A stretch of 64,000 nucleotides of DNA from JAAFHB01 sp038236995 (GCA_038236995.1 JBBRZE010000021.1:1-64000); one strand, 5' to 3'; numbered from the stretch's first letter, positions 16,346 to 25,777 are shown. Translations and numbers: made by a program. Notes: a model not told the origin generated them from the letters alone.

Positions 16346-16606
16346 ATTCAGAGACTATTCACCTGAATCATTGGAAAATTTGGTTTGTTAGTGAGGGTTT
16401 GACTGTTTCAGGTGATGAAAAGTCAAGCACTCACCAGAGACGCGCTGTCATTCGTCGAAACGCTGATATTATCATGCAAAAACACTGTGTTACATTGTGT
16501 GCCCATCGTGCAACTCTGTGTAATTGATTGTTTCACAGTGTTGGAACAGTGTTGCACAGACCTGAAAAATGCATTTCTCACGTTTTTTAGGCCAAATCCT
16601 ATTTAA

Positions 16607-19600
16607 TCACTCCGGTTTCACTTTTGTATTCAGCGCGTCACGGATCATCTTCCGGAGCTCCAGTTGCCTGTTTTGAACCTCAAATCTTGCCGCAGGACGG
16701 TACGATTCGGCATACATGCATTTCGCCAGGTGGTATTTCATGTCGTCTATCGTGCCGGTAACATTGATGCCAAATTTGAAAGGGAGCGGACTGTCGACCA
16801 CCGAAATATGATAGTTGAAACTAAGGTCCATGTTGTGCCTCCCGGCGACAATCGCTTTGTATTTATCCATTACAATCAGGAACGGATAAACGTCAATCTC
16901 CTGTTTAAATACAGTAAACTCGGCTGATAAACTGTCTACCTTATTATTCGTCTTTTTATTGAACCTTAATGTCTTTGCAATTTCGCTGAAAGTCGGTCCA
17001 TCCATTAATACAAGGTCTTGCCCCTTTATCGATGCCGCTCCGCGTATCGTTGATTTCTTCGGATTGTAGAGCGAATCGAGGTACGTCTCGACCGCCATAT
17101 GGAACTCGCCTTTCCCCCTGAACGATTTCAGCATCGGCATGATCGAATCAATGTCGGGGATCATTTTCAGCAACGCCTCGATTTCAACTCGCTGCATTTT
17201 GAGATCTAGACCCATGAAAAGATGATTTTTTCGCGGGGTTCGGTACATTGTTGTGATCTGCATCCTGGCTGCTGGTGTTGTTAAGTCGAAATTATCCAAA
17301 ACCAGCAGTCCGTCTTTCACACTCACGGCCCCTTTAATCATCTTCGCCGAATCGACACCAAATGTTGCGGCAGCAATGTTTACATTCATCTGCAGATCCA
17401 TCCCTTTGGGAACCATATAAGGGCCCCCGGCTGCATTGACCGAATCACTGGCTTCGCTGCCAATACCGCTTGTCAGATTCATCAGCTGCATCACATCGGT
17501 ATGGTTACTTGCAAAGTCGAAATTACCTCGTAATAGTGAGTCTTTCCTGAAATACGACAATACATTCCTGAATTTTCCTGAAAGGCTGAAGTCAGAGTTG
17601 TCGATCTTCAGTTTACTCTCTTTGATATTAAAAACTTCAGGATCGAAATTCATTTGAATGGATGGAATTTCAAGCGGATAATTCAGCGACGACAGGTTGA
17701 TTACTCCATTGTCGATATTTACAAATCCTTTTACAAGCCATTGCAGAAACAGATCTTTTTGTTGCTGGTCGTTTACAATGTCGGCATTCAGTTCGATCTT
17801 ATTCATCTGCGCGGCGTTGCTCCCCATCTTCATTTTCAGGTTCTGGCTGCTGTATTCCAGTTTTATTTTAGGCTGAATCTTGTTGTTCAGTATATCGGCA
17901 TTCAGTTTAACATGATTCGTATTCAGATGACTTGAACCCATTGATGTTGCCAGATTGCCGCAATTAAAGTCTAGTTTTATCCGCGGTTCTTTCTCTTTCC
18001 CTTTCTGCGGAAGCAATGAAAATTGCCCGGCAGGTTTTTGAGCTGCAAAATAAATGGTATCCATTACAGCAGCAACAGAATCAAGTGTGAAGGTGCAGAC
18101 CACATTCGGAACGCTTGCCGTATCCATCACATCAGAGGTTTCCAACGAGATCAGTGCATTCGTTAACAATGCATTGTATGATTTCAGCTTTGTTGCCTCC
18201 AGGCGCTTTGCTTTTATTTTTACAGCTGCGAATTGTGTGTTTTTTGACGATTGTTTTGGGTTGGGCAATGCGAAATCAACTTTTGAGTAGTCTGTATTAA
18301 ACGACAAACTATCGTATTTTGCATCGAAATTCCAAAGTTCCACTGAGCCGGATAGTTTCATTTTATCCAGTTGCATCTTTTCGACCTGCGATTGGGTGAA
18401 AAGTGATTTCACATGACCGGAAACTTTCCCTGTTAAATTCATCTTCATCCGGGACGGTATCATCGGTGCAAATTCAGAAAACACCAGTTTAATGTCGGAG
18501 TTCAGATCGCATTCAATATCGGTCAGCAGATGGGTCACCATCCCATTGGTTTTAATCGTTGACTTTGGTGTTTGCGCGGTGAACTGGTCGATGCGCAAAT
18601 ACGACAACGCATCGTTATTCATATCGGAATAAAAGACAACATCACTGTTGATATGACTTAACGGAACAGACAACGCATCATATTTAAGTGCACCATCCTG
18701 AAGTACCAGGTGCAGATCCATCAACGGCATCAGCGAGTCGGTGTAAAAGCCCTTTATTTTCCCTTCGGAGGAGAGGGTTCCTTCGGTGGACACAACGCCT
18801 TCGAAATAGGAATGCCAGGTGGGAGGTATCAACGTTAGTATCTCCGGAACAGACCATGCTTTAAACTGGTATTTCAGATCGGTGATGATTTGCTGGTGAA
18901 GGGTATCGTTTTCGACCGAGCCACTGAATGTAAAATCCAGCTTATTGACGGCAGCTTCGGTTTCGCTGAATGTCGCAACCTGTTTCGATAAAATAATTTT
19001 CACCTGCGTTTTGAGGGTGACCGGTGCATTCTGCAAGTAATTTACACTATCATAATTCACCGAAACGATTCCTTCGATCACATGTATGCTTGCATTGACA
19101 GTATCTGAAACCAACGACCCGGAAAACTGAGCAGTCAGATTATTCACATTTGCCTGCAGCTTTTGCGATTGATCGATGTACAAAACGTTTACGTTTGACA
19201 ACACTACATTCTCCGTGTTTATAAATTTAAACGGCAATGCCGATTGGGCGGTATCGGCTTGTGAAACAATTGTATCGGAACGAATAATATCATAATTAGT
19301 ATGGCCCAGACTATCGGTAAACGCATTGATCGTTCCATTACTGATCAGCAATTCGGTCAGTACGAGTTCATCACGCTTCCACCATGCTTCCAAATCGACA
19401 ATACCCACAAATTGATCGGCACGAATAAGTGTAGGGTCCGGGGCATTTGGTGTCGGATTAATCAATCCAAAATGGTTCACTTTGAGTCCAAACCTGGGAA
19501 AAGTGCTGAAAAAGGTGAGTTCCACATCTCCAATTTCCGTTTTGCAGGTGATGTATTTTGCCGCCTGCTTGCGAACGATTGGCGTTAACTTCTCCGGGGT

Positions 19601-19693
19601 AAAAACAAACCATAAAGCAATGCCAATGGCCAGTAGCAGGAGAAATATCAACGACAAAAACAGAATAAGTACCCTTTTTAGATTTTTTCTCAT
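16607..19693 (-). CDS. AsmA-like envelope protein
   Basis: A 1028-residue protein with one N-terminal membrane anchor (about residues 7-31), a short AsmA-type N-terminal domain (ITCKTEIGDVELTFFSTFPR), a long repetitive beta-strand region and an AsmA-like C-terminal region (about 800-1000). AsmA/TamB-type proteins bridge the inner and outer membranes and take part in lipid or outer-membrane homeostasis. Start and length are typical for Bacteroidota members. A small lipoprotein gene lies 9 bases upstream and is probably co-transcribed. Confidence 0.9.
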   Translation of the reverse strand: MRKNLKRVLILFLSLIFLLLLAIGIALWFVFTPEKLTPIVRKQAAKYITCKTEIGDVELTFFSTFPRFGLKVNHFGLINPTPNAPDPTLIRADQFVGIVDLEAWWKRDELVLTELLISNGTINAFTDSLGHTNYDIIRSDTIVSQADTAQSALPFKFINTENVVLSNVNVLYIDQSQKLQANVNNLTAQFSGSLVSDTVNASIHVIEGIVSVNYDSVNYLQNAPVTLKTQVKIILSKQVATFSETEAAVNKLDFTFSGSVENDTLHQQIITDLKYQFKAWSVPEILTLIPPTWHSYFEGVVSTEGTLSSEGKIKGFYTDSLMPLMDLHLVLQDGALKYDALSVPLSHINSDVVFYSDMNNDALSYLRIDQFTAQTPKSTIKTNGMVTHLLTDIECDLNSDIKLVFSEFAPMIPSRMKMNLTGKVSGHVKSLFTQSQVEKMQLDKMKLSGSVELWNFDAKYDSLSFNTDYSKVDFALPNPKQSSKNTQFAAVKIKAKRLEATKLKSYNALLTNALISLETSDVMDTASVPNVVCTFTLDSVAAVMDTIYFAAQKPAGQFSLLPQKGKEKEPRIKLDFNCGNLATSMGSSHLNTNHVKLNADILNNKIQPKIKLEYSSQNLKMKMGSNAAQMNKIELNADIVNDQQQKDLFLQWLVKGFVNIDNGVINLSSLNYPLEIPSIQMNFDPEVFNIKESKLKIDNSDFSLSGKFRNVLSYFRKDSLLRGNFDFASNHTDVMQLMNLTSGIGSEASDSVNAAGGPYMVPKGMDLQMNVNIAAATFGVDSAKMIKGAVSVKDGLLVLDNFDLTTPAARMQITTMYRTPRKNHLFMGLDLKMQRVEIEALLKMIPDIDSIMPMLKSFRGKGEFHMAVETYLDSLYNPKKSTIRGAASIKGQDLVLMDGPTFSEIAKTLRFNKKTNNKVDSLSAEFTVFKQEIDVYPFLIVMDKYKAIVAGRHNMDLSFNYHISVVDSPLPFKFGINVTGTIDDMKYHLAKCMYAESYRPAARFEVQNRQLELRKMIRDALNTKVKPE

Positions 19694-19702
19694 GCTATCG
19701 GA

Positions 19703-20062
19703 TTACTTTGTAAACGAATACGTTGTACCAAAGCTGTCTTTGTATTTTAAGGTATGGGCAGTCAGTTCCGTCACTGTATATACCTTAGGCACACTTCCGC
19801 CTGTTTCGAGAATATGAATGTGGGTTAATTCTGAGCGATCAAGCGTCCAGGTAAAAGGCTGCCCTTCGGCTTCAGTTACATTATCGGCGGTATCCCAGGT
19901 TGTACCGGATTTATTGCTCAGGTATTTATAATGAAGTGTGCCCGACACCCAACTTCCGATCAGGTAAGACTCCTGAAAAGACGGTTCTTCAATCGGTGAG
20001 CAGGAATTAAATATCACAGCCATCAAAACAACAAAGCAAACGATGATCTTCTTCATCTTCAA
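19703..20062 (-). CDS. Small lipocalin-like lipoprotein
   Basis: A 119-residue predicted lipoprotein with lipobox FNSC ending at Cys21. The mature part has the IGSWVSG start and alternating strands seen in Bacteroidota lipocalin-like domains, with a conserved-looking FTWTLDRSELTHIH. Ligand and role are unknown. It starts at 20062 or at the second Met two codons later. It sits 9 bases upstream of the AsmA-like gene in the same orientation, suggesting a joint envelope role. Confidence 0.75.
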   Translation of the reverse strand: MKMKKIIVCFVVLMAVIFNSCSPIEEPSFQESYLIGSWVSGTLHYKYLSNKSGTTWDTADNVTEAEGQPFTWTLDRSELTHIHILETGGSVPKVYTVTELTAHTLKYKDSFGTTYSFTK

Positions 20063-20317
20063 AATATTATTTATTAATTAAAAAAACACATTGCAATGGA
20101 TTTCAATATTAGCATTTAATTTTCAATATAGATGCTAAATATGGAATCAAAGTTGTATTACAACATCATTCAAACAAGGGGAATCGTCCCAATGAAACTT
20201 TATAACCGGGTTTGGTATAAAAGCAATCGCCTGACCTGTTCAGGTGATGAACAAGCCAGGCGATGATTAATTTTTGTTGTGTTTCTTAACAGGATTCTAA
20301 AAACTAAATGCTTCGTT

Positions 20318-20740
20318 TTATTTTGTGTCGTGAACCACCATCGCGTGCGTAACCGGCATTGCTTTGCGGTAAACTGCCGAAACGCCACAGTAACGTTCGT
20401 GTGAAAGGTTGATCGCTTTTTCGAGTTTCTCAACAGGGAGATCCTTACCCCAGAATTCATAGATGATGTGCATGCTGATATAATGAACAGGCTGTTCTTC
20501 CGATTGCTCTCCTTCGACTTTAACATCGAAATTATCGAGATCAACCCTCATTTTTGCAAGGATCGAAACAACATCCATTGCGGTACAGCCAGCCAATGCG
20601 ACGAGCATCAATGGTTTTGGCCGTGGACCAAGGTTCTTTCCGCCATTCTGTTCGCCGGCATCGAGCATTATTTTATGCCCGTTTACATCGGCTTCGAATG
20701 CCATCCCTTTTTGCCATGAAATACTAATATCTTGTCTCAT
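20318..20740 (-). CDS. OsmC-family protein
   Basis: A 140-residue OsmC/Ohr-fold protein with the expected reactive cysteines: Cys52 in LALAGCTAMD (written in the sequence as VALAGCTAMD) and Cys118 in SHERYCGVSAV. The family reduces organic or fatty-acid hydroperoxides with a thiol partner; some YhfA-like members have unknown substrates. It is a single cytoplasmic gene, with a thioredoxin gene 538 bp away on the same strand as a possible reductant. Nothing in the sequence shows its control. Confidence 0.88.
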   Translation of the reverse strand: MRQDISISWQKGMAFEADVNGHKIMLDAGEQNGGKNLGPRPKPLMLVALAGCTAMDVVSILAKMRVDLDNFDVKVEGEQSEEQPVHYISMHIIYEFWGKDLPVEKLEKAINLSHERYCGVSAVYRKAMPVTHAMVVHDTK

Positions 20741-20949
20741 ATTTGAATAATTTGTTTTTTAAAGATCAGTTAAGAATTAATGCTATAAAAGTTATTCATT
20801 ATCAATGTTTTTGTTGCCAAATTCTATTTTGTGTATTAATAATCATACGTGTCCGAACAGTTAGGAATTCAGATTGATTTAAGTTGTATGCTACCTCATA
20901 TTTGCAATATGACTGATGGAATTCTTTTAAATCAATTCTGTTTTAATTA

Positions 20950-21135
20950 TTTGGCTAAAGCCAATTTTCATTTTTCTTTTTTATCCACAGGCTGAAGCCT
21001 GTGGCAATTCATATTAAAATCAAAGCAAATAATATTATGCCTGTATTATTCATATTCTGATTATCGGCATTGAATTGCCTCCAGCTTTAGCTGGAGGACA
21101 AAGATGTTAAATTCCTTGATCGGCTTTAGCCAAAA
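20950..21135. repeat. MITE-like element with terminal inverted repeats
   Basis: TTTGGCTAAAGCC at the left end matches, inverted, GGCTTTAGCCAAAA at the right end. Inside are two perfect hairpins, CCACAGGCTGAAGCCTGTGG (20985-21004) and CCTCCAGCTTTAGCTGGAGG (21078-21097). The block order matches a dispersed noncoding element I remember from Bacteroidota genomes. There is no coding capacity. Confidence 0.75.
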
Positions 21136-21232
21136 GAATGCTTTCTATTTTTATTCGGACAGTTATGATTAGTAATTGATTGTTTTAATACAGTAAACAC
21201 CTGTAGCGTTTCTTCTTTTACTAATTTTATTC

Positions 21233-21252
21233 CCCCGGATAAATCCGGGGGT
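21233..21252. terminator. Hairpin downstream of the thioredoxin gene
   Basis: The perfect stem CCCCCGGA / TCCGGGGG closes a TAAA loop, 27 bases beyond the thioredoxin stop codon on the minus strand. The flank on that strand lacks a clear U tract, so terminator activity is tentative. Confidence 0.5.
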
Positions 21253-21278
21253 TATTTATGTTTTTCTCCCAATGAGAA

Positions 21279-21644
21279 TTAATTAAGCGAAACTTTCAGA
21301 ACGTCACTGATCGCAGATTTGAACGTATCTTTTGGTAAAGCGCCCATTGCCATCTGTGGTTGTCCTTCGAGCGGGACGAACAATATGGAAGGGATACTCT
21401 GTATTCCAAATATTGAAGACAATTCCTGCTGTTCTTCTGTATTTACCTTGAAAATGGTCAGTTTGTCGCCATATTCAGACTGTAGTTCTTCAAGGATAGG
21501 GGCAACCGTCTTACATGGGCCACACCAGTCGGCATAGAAATCGATAATTACCGGAACTGTTCCTTCGAATTTCCACTCTTTGTTCAGTTCAAAATTGAAT
21601 ACTTTCTCTTTGAAACTTTCGCTTGTTAAATGTTCAAGTGCCAT
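21279..21644 (-). CDS. trxA: Thioredoxin
   Basis: A 121-residue cytoplasmic thioredoxin with the canonical WCGPC site (Cys41/Cys44) and the cis-proline segment SIPSILF. It is slightly longer than classical TrxA because of an N-terminal helix (about 1-27). It supplies reducing power to enzymes such as ribonucleotide reductase and peroxidases. It is divergent from a MarR-type regulator, which could control it. The OsmC gene lies downstream on the same strand. Confidence 0.93.
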   Translation of the reverse strand: MALEHLTSESFKEKVFNFELNKEWKFEGTVPVIIDFYADWCGPCKTVAPILEELQSEYGDKLTIFKVNTEEQQELSSIFGIQSIPSILFVPLEGQPQMAMGALPKDTFKSAISDVLKVSLN

Positions 21645-21700
21645 AATATATAAAATTTAAAGTTTAATTTAAAAACATGCTAATAGCAATAATTGTGGTA

Positions 21701-21708
21701 CAAAAGTA
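21701..21708 (-). promoter_or_regulatory. -7 promoter element of the thioredoxin gene
   Basis: TACTTTTG on the minus strand fits TAnnTTTG, 57 bases before the start codon. No TTG is present at the usual -33 distance. Confidence 0.5.
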
Positions 21709-21770
21709 TTAAATAGTTTGGAATAAAAAAGGTTTTCAATAAAAATATTTGCTATTGGCAAAAAATGTGC

Positions 21771-21800
21771 TTGTAAATAGTTGTCTTCTTTGTAGTTTTG
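21771..21800 (+). promoter_or_regulatory. Promoter of the MarR-type regulator
   Basis: TTG at 21771-21773 and TAGTTTTG at 21793-21800 are separated by exactly 19 bp, a full match to the Bacteroidota promoter. The start codon is 20 bases downstream. Confidence 0.78.
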
Positions 21801-21819
21801 CAAAAAAAATAATTCAGCA

Positions 21820-22236
21820 ATGGAATCGACGCCCGGAATATTGAGTTTGGTATATCAGATGAAGCAGAAATGTGCGCAGGTCGATCAGCAGTTGATGGAT
21901 GATCTGAATATTTCGCAGTCGGAATTGCTCTTCTTCTCGGCACTCGACAATTGCCAGGGATTAAGTAGTCCTGAACTGGCAAAGAATATGGGACTCTCAC
22001 TTTCGCGGATCAGTCGAGTTGTCGATAAATTGGTGGTGAATGGTTATCTCGACCGGAATACCGATGCTGCCGACCGCAGGGCGATTACACTTTGCCTTAC
22101 TCCAAAGGGGAAGGAGGTCCGGAATAAGATCGACGAGGTTCGGAACGAGTGTGAAGCCCGGCTCATCGAAACAATTCCATCCGAAGAGATTGAGCGGTTC
22201 AGGGATCTGATTTCCAAAATTGTGAAGAATATGTGA
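21820..22236 (+). CDS. MarR-family transcriptional regulator
   Basis: A 138-residue winged helix-turn-helix protein. The recognition region is LSSPELAKNMGLSLSRISRVVDKLVVNGYL (about residues 47-77; quoted here only as a location), followed by the wing with the family motif DAADRRAITLCLTPKG near residues 84-99. MarR proteins dimerise and bind palindromes, often near their own promoter, and respond to small aromatic acids or oxidants. It sits between divergent thioredoxin and the porin/paaK block, so either could be its target. Confidence 0.9.
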   Translation: MESTPGILSLVYQMKQKCAQVDQQLMDDLNISQSELLFFSALDNCQGLSSPELAKNMGLSLSRISRVVDKLVVNGYLDRNTDAADRRAITLCLTPKGKEVRNKIDEVRNECEARLIETIPSEEIERFRDLISKIVKNM

Positions 22237-22344
22237 TTTGTTTTAATTTGATTTATAATTCAACAATATTTCAGCGCATTTACCTATTTTACTTTTAAAT
22301 TGTAAAAAAACAGGCATAATTTGTTTTGTTTGTTCATATTATCA

Positions 22345-22373
22345 TTGTGTTTTATTTATTTTCCCTATTTTTG
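22345..22373 (+). promoter_or_regulatory. Promoter upstream of the porin-paaK block
   Basis: TTG at 22345-22347 and TATTTTTG at 22366-22373 are spaced by 18 bp. The porin start codon lies 93 bases downstream, leaving a fairly long leader. Confidence 0.65.
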
Positions 22374-22466
22374 TCACCAATAGTCTGATGGCAGCTTGCC
22401 GGAATGCAACTAATTAAAAAACAGATGCTTAATATTTCAGCTTAACTGGCTGACAAACAAATTTTT

Positions 22467-23711
22467 ATGATCAAATTGATTGGGTTCCTGCTCTTTCTGC
22501 TGCCATTGGTGGCCATTTCTCAAGAAACAAAAAAAGAAAATCCTGTAACCTTTTATGGTTTTGTAAGAAACGATTTCTACCTCGATACCTATAAAGGTTT
22601 GAATGCTTTTCAGGACGTTTTTTACCTCTTTCCAAACTACATCGGAACAGATGCCAATGGTAAAGATATCAATCAACAAACAACAGCTAATCTTATATCG
22701 GTGGTCACCAGGGGTGGTGTCGCGATTAACGGACCCGAAATCTTTGGGGCAAAAACAACCGGTTGTATTGAAGTTGATTTTGCCGGAAAACCCGAAATCT
22801 TCCTGGTCCGGCTTCGTAAAGCATACACACTGTTTAGTTGGACGAAGACTAAACTTCTAATTGGACAGACGTGGCATCCGTTTTGGGGAAACGATGCCTT
22901 TCCCCGCATCGGAGCTTTAAATACAGGTTCGCCTTTTCAGCCTTTCAATCGTAGTCCGCAACTACGACTTGACTATAAAACCGGTGCATTTACACTATCT
23001 GCCACCGGATTGTATCAGCAACAATACTTATCGGTCGGACCAATCGGTTCATCAAATACCTATAAAAGAGACGCGGTGATTCCCGAAACCGTTTTAAGTT
23101 TTGAATACAACAAAAAAGCGGTCACCCTTGGTGCCGGGATCGACTTTAACCGGATCAAACCCCGTGTATCGACCACAGGCAGCGATGCAAAAATATATGT
23201 GACGGATGAATGTCTGAACAGCACTTCCTTTATGGGTTATGGAAAATATGCAAAAGGAAAATTGATGATGCTTCTGAAAGGGTATTACGGTCAGAATATG
23301 GCACATTTAACAATGGTTGGGGGATATGGCGTTGCAACCTACAACCCGGTAACTGGAAACGAGACGTACACAAACATCAACAGTTATTCGACCTTATTTA
23401 ATATCACCTATGGTACCAAATGGAAACCAGGTCTGTTGATTGGTTATCTTGAAAACCTGGGTAGTACAGATCCGCTGGCCAATAAAAGTGGAAAAGCCGA
23501 TATCTGGGGATGTGGTACCAACATCATGAATATGTCGCGCGTGAGTCCTTCCATTTCGTACAGTCTTCCTAAATTTCTGCTAACCGCGGAATATGAATTA
23601 ACAACAGCTGCTTACGGTGTTGGTGCTATCAATTTTGATGATGGGTTATATGCGAACACACATTCGGTAACAAATAATGGGATCAGGTTGATTATGACCT
23701 TGTTCTTTTAA
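22467..23711 (+). CDS. Outer-membrane porin-like beta-barrel protein
   Basis: A 414-residue exported protein with a signal peptide (about 1-19). The barrel begins with VTFYGFVRNDFYLDTY, contains RVGI-like strands and WHPFWGNDAFPRIGALN, and ends in an aromatic-terminated strand (GIRLIMTLFF). The pattern fits DcaP-like or general Gram-negative porins. It lies only 10 bases before a phenylacetate-CoA ligase gene in the same direction, so uptake of aromatic or other carboxylic acids is a reasonable inference. The specificity cannot be read from sequence. Confidence 0.8.
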   Translation: MIKLIGFLLFLLPLVAISQETKKENPVTFYGFVRNDFYLDTYKGLNAFQDVFYLFPNYIGTDANGKDINQQTTANLISVVTRGGVAINGPEIFGAKTTGCIEVDFAGKPEIFLVRLRKAYTLFSWTKTKLLIGQTWHPFWGNDAFPRIGALNTGSPFQPFNRSPQLRLDYKTGAFTLSATGLYQQQYLSVGPIGSSNTYKRDAVIPETVLSFEYNKKAVTLGAGIDFNRIKPRVSTTGSDAKIYVTDECLNSTSFMGYGKYAKGKLMMLLKGYYGQNMAHLTMVGGYGVATYNPVTGNETYTNINSYSTLFNITYGTKWKPGLLIGYLENLGSTDPLANKSGKADIWGCGTNIMNMSRVSPSISYSLPKFLLTAEYELTTAAYGVGAINFDDGLYANTHSVTNNGIRLIMTLFF

Positions 23712-23721
23712 TATACGACTT

Positions 23722-25020
23722 ATGTATTGGGAAAAAGAGTTAGAGGTTCTTGACCGTAAAAATCTGGAGAAACTCCAGACTGAACGTCTGATGAAGACGC
23801 TTCGTCAGGCAGTAAATTCACCTTACTATGGCAGGATACCCGAAATCAATCACGCAATTAAAACGGGAATCAATTCGATTGAGCAGATCCGTGAACTTCC
23901 GTTTACAACCAAAGAACATCTAAGAAAAGATTTTCCGTGGGGATTTCTTTCAACGGATAAACGTGAAGTTGTCCGTTTGCACAGTTCAAGTGGAACAACC
24001 GGTAATCCGACCGTTGTTTATCACAATCGTCACGATCTAAGCAGTTGGGCGAATTTAATGGCCCGTTCTCTTTTTGCCGCAGGTGTTCGCGATACCGATG
24101 TATTTCAGAACATGGCTGGTTACGGTCTGTTTACAGGTGGTCTCGGCTTTCAATATGGCGTTGAAATGTTGGGATGTCTGAGCATTCCTGCAGGAGCGGG
24201 GAACAGTCTTCGCCAGATAAAACTGATGCGCGACTACGGAACAACTGTCGCTCATGCGATTCCCAGTTACCTGGGACGTTTGTATGATGTGTTTAAAGAG
24301 GAGGGACTCGATCCCCGAAAAGATACAAAACTTCATACTTTGGTGATTGGCGCTGAACCTCATACGGAGGAACATCGTCAGCGCATTGAGGAGATGTTTG
24401 GCGTAAAAGCCTATAACTCATTTGGCCTTTCCGAAATGAATGGGCCTGGAGTGGCTTTTGAATGTACAGAGCAAAACGGTTTGCACATCTGGGAAGATGC
24501 CTATGTGGTCGAAATCATCGATCCAATCACGCTTCAGCCGGTTGCTGACGGCGAAATTGGAGAGTTGGTAATGACGACACTCGACCGTGTTGCAATGCCT
24601 GTGATCCGCTATCGCACACGTGATTTAACACGTTTTCTTCCCGGTGAATGTAAATGTGGACGCACCCATCGACGGATAGACCGGATTGCCGGGCGTTCGG
24701 ATGATATGTTTATTATGAAAGGTTGCAATGTGTTTCCGATGCAGATCGAAGGGGTGCTGATGAAATTACCTGAGGTTGGTGATGATTACCGTATTATGCT
24801 TGAAACGATTGATGAACAGGATGAGATGATTGTTGAAGTTGAAGTGAAAAAAGACTGGTTCAAAGGTGATCTTTCGTTTCTCGATAAACTTCAGAAGCAT
24901 ATCACGCACCTTATTCGTGACGAAGTGCTCGTCCGTCCGCTTATTAAACTCGTTGAACCGGGGTCAATACCCAAAACAGAGGGAAAAGCAGTCAGGGTTT
25001 TTGATCGACGGAAGAAATAG
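23722..25020 (+). CDS. paaK: Phenylacetate-CoA ligase, copy 1
   Basis: A 432-residue AMP-forming ligase that makes phenylacetyl-CoA (or a related aryl- or acyl-CoA) from the acid, ATP and CoA. The P-loop motif SSSGTTGNPTVV is near residues 90-101. The adenylate-binding NSFGLSEMNGPG and YRTRDLTRFLPGECKCGRTH follow, then a C-terminal AMP-binding domain (about 330-432) starting around GRSDDMFIMKGCNVFP. It is full length. It pairs with the porin upstream and an ACT-domain gene downstream; the second ligase at 26747 has the same length. Confidence 0.92.
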   Translation: MYWEKELEVLDRKNLEKLQTERLMKTLRQAVNSPYYGRIPEINHAIKTGINSIEQIRELPFTTKEHLRKDFPWGFLSTDKREVVRLHSSSGTTGNPTVVYHNRHDLSSWANLMARSLFAAGVRDTDVFQNMAGYGLFTGGLGFQYGVEMLGCLSIPAGAGNSLRQIKLMRDYGTTVAHAIPSYLGRLYDVFKEEGLDPRKDTKLHTLVIGAEPHTEEHRQRIEEMFGVKAYNSFGLSEMNGPGVAFECTEQNGLHIWEDAYVVEIIDPITLQPVADGEIGELVMTTLDRVAMPVIRYRTRDLTRFLPGECKCGRTHRRIDRIAGRSDDMFIMKGCNVFPMQIEGVLMKLPEVGDDYRIMLETIDEQDEMIVEVEVKKDWFKGDLSFLDKLQKHITHLIRDEVLVRPLIKLVEPGSIPKTEGKAVRVFDRRKK

Positions 25021-25096
25021 ATTACCGCGAAATGAGCTGAAAAGACTCAGATCCACATTTGCATGATATTGAATCAATGTAGTTTAGTAGATTGTG

Positions 25097-25260
25097 TATT
25101 TCTTTGTGTAACTTAGTGTCCTTTTGCCTTCGTGGCGGAAAAATGGCCACATTTGTTTTAGTAAATTACAATCTTATCGTCAATTTGGGCGTAAGAAAAA
25201 AAGACGAGGCCACAAAGACACGATGCCACAAAGGAACACGAAGAAAATTTGCAAACTAAG
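25097..25260. repeat. Degenerate long inverted-repeat element
   Basis: The left arm (TTTCTTTGTGTAACTTAGTG...TTCGTGGC) and the right arm (GCCACAAAGACACGATGCC...) are rich in CACAAAG/CTTTGTG words and are partly complementary. They could fold into a long imperfect hairpin. The motifs resemble ubiquitous intergenic repeats in environmental bacteria. Confidence 0.5.
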
Positions 25261-25319
25261 CGACTTTGAAAGTTGAATTACATTTTGATTAAGGTTAAAT
25301 CATCAATAAATAACTGACT

Positions 25320-25754
25320 ATGACTTATCAGGTTTCAATTTTTTTGGAGAACAAACTGGGGCATCTCGAAAAGGTGACTGCAGTATTGAAAGAGTCGGAG
25401 ATCAATATCCGTTCCCTTCACCTTAATCATACCGCCAATGGATGGGGCATCTTAAATCTCGTGGTTTCAAATCCTGAGTTGGCGTATCAGTTGCTCAATG
25501 AAAAAGGAATGTCTGCTGCGCTGCGCGAGATTGTAGTGGTTAAAATGACCGACAAACCCGGTGGTCTCGATGGACTGCTGAAGGATATCGTGAAGGCAGG
25601 CGTAAACTTTACGAATGCCTACGGACGGGTTGTAAACGATGGCGACAGCGCTTTCTTTGTAATTGATGTACAGGATATTCCCGATGCAAGGACTAAGCTC
25701 GCGAGTGTCGGGCTCGAAATAATTACGGATGAGTTTGTTTATGGCATTAAATAG
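25320..25754 (+). CDS. Tandem ACT-domain amino acid-binding protein, copy 1
   Basis: The 144-residue product consists of two ACT domains (about 1-68 and 72-144), with VSIFLENKLGHLEKVTAVLKE opening the first. ACT domains bind amino acids and control enzymes or act as stand-alone sensors. Such proteins often follow paaK-type genes. It is cytoplasmic, with no enzymatic domain. A repeat-containing 299-bp gap precedes it, so it may have its own promoter or be read through from paaK. Confidence 0.87.
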   Translation: MTYQVSIFLENKLGHLEKVTAVLKESEINIRSLHLNHTANGWGILNLVVSNPELAYQLLNEKGMSAALREIVVVKMTDKPGGLDGLLKDIVKAGVNFTNAYGRVVNDGDSAFFVIDVQDIPDARTKLASVGLEIITDEFVYGIK

Positions 25755-25777
25755 CTATTCAAATTTGATTATGACAG

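Larger units (their letters stand above)
15950..16606. other. Convergent intergenic region with tandem array
   Basis: The 657-bp gap between the convergent hypothetical and AsmA-like genes contains a terminator hairpin (16013-16054) and twelve 21-bp units (16094-16345). It also has a stretch rich in CACTGTG/CAGTGTT words (about 16480-16560). The open frames across the array look like by-products of a repeat length divisible by three. Confidence 0.7.
20741..21278. other. Intergenic region carrying a MITE-like element
   Basis: The 538-bp gap between the OsmC and thioredoxin genes contains a palindrome-rich element at 20950-21135 and a hairpin CCCCCGGA/TCCGGGGG near 21233-21252. No gene is visible. 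Confidence 0.65.

Noticed and set aside
16412..16606. 64-codon frame next to the AsmA-like gene
   Set aside because: Its sequence is dominated by CACTGTG-type words and shows no domain; it looks like chance.
20226..20265. Terminator hairpin ATCGCCTG...CAGGCGAT after the OsmC gene
   Set aside because: The stem is real but interrupted, and no T tract follows on the minus strand, so I did not list it as a terminator.
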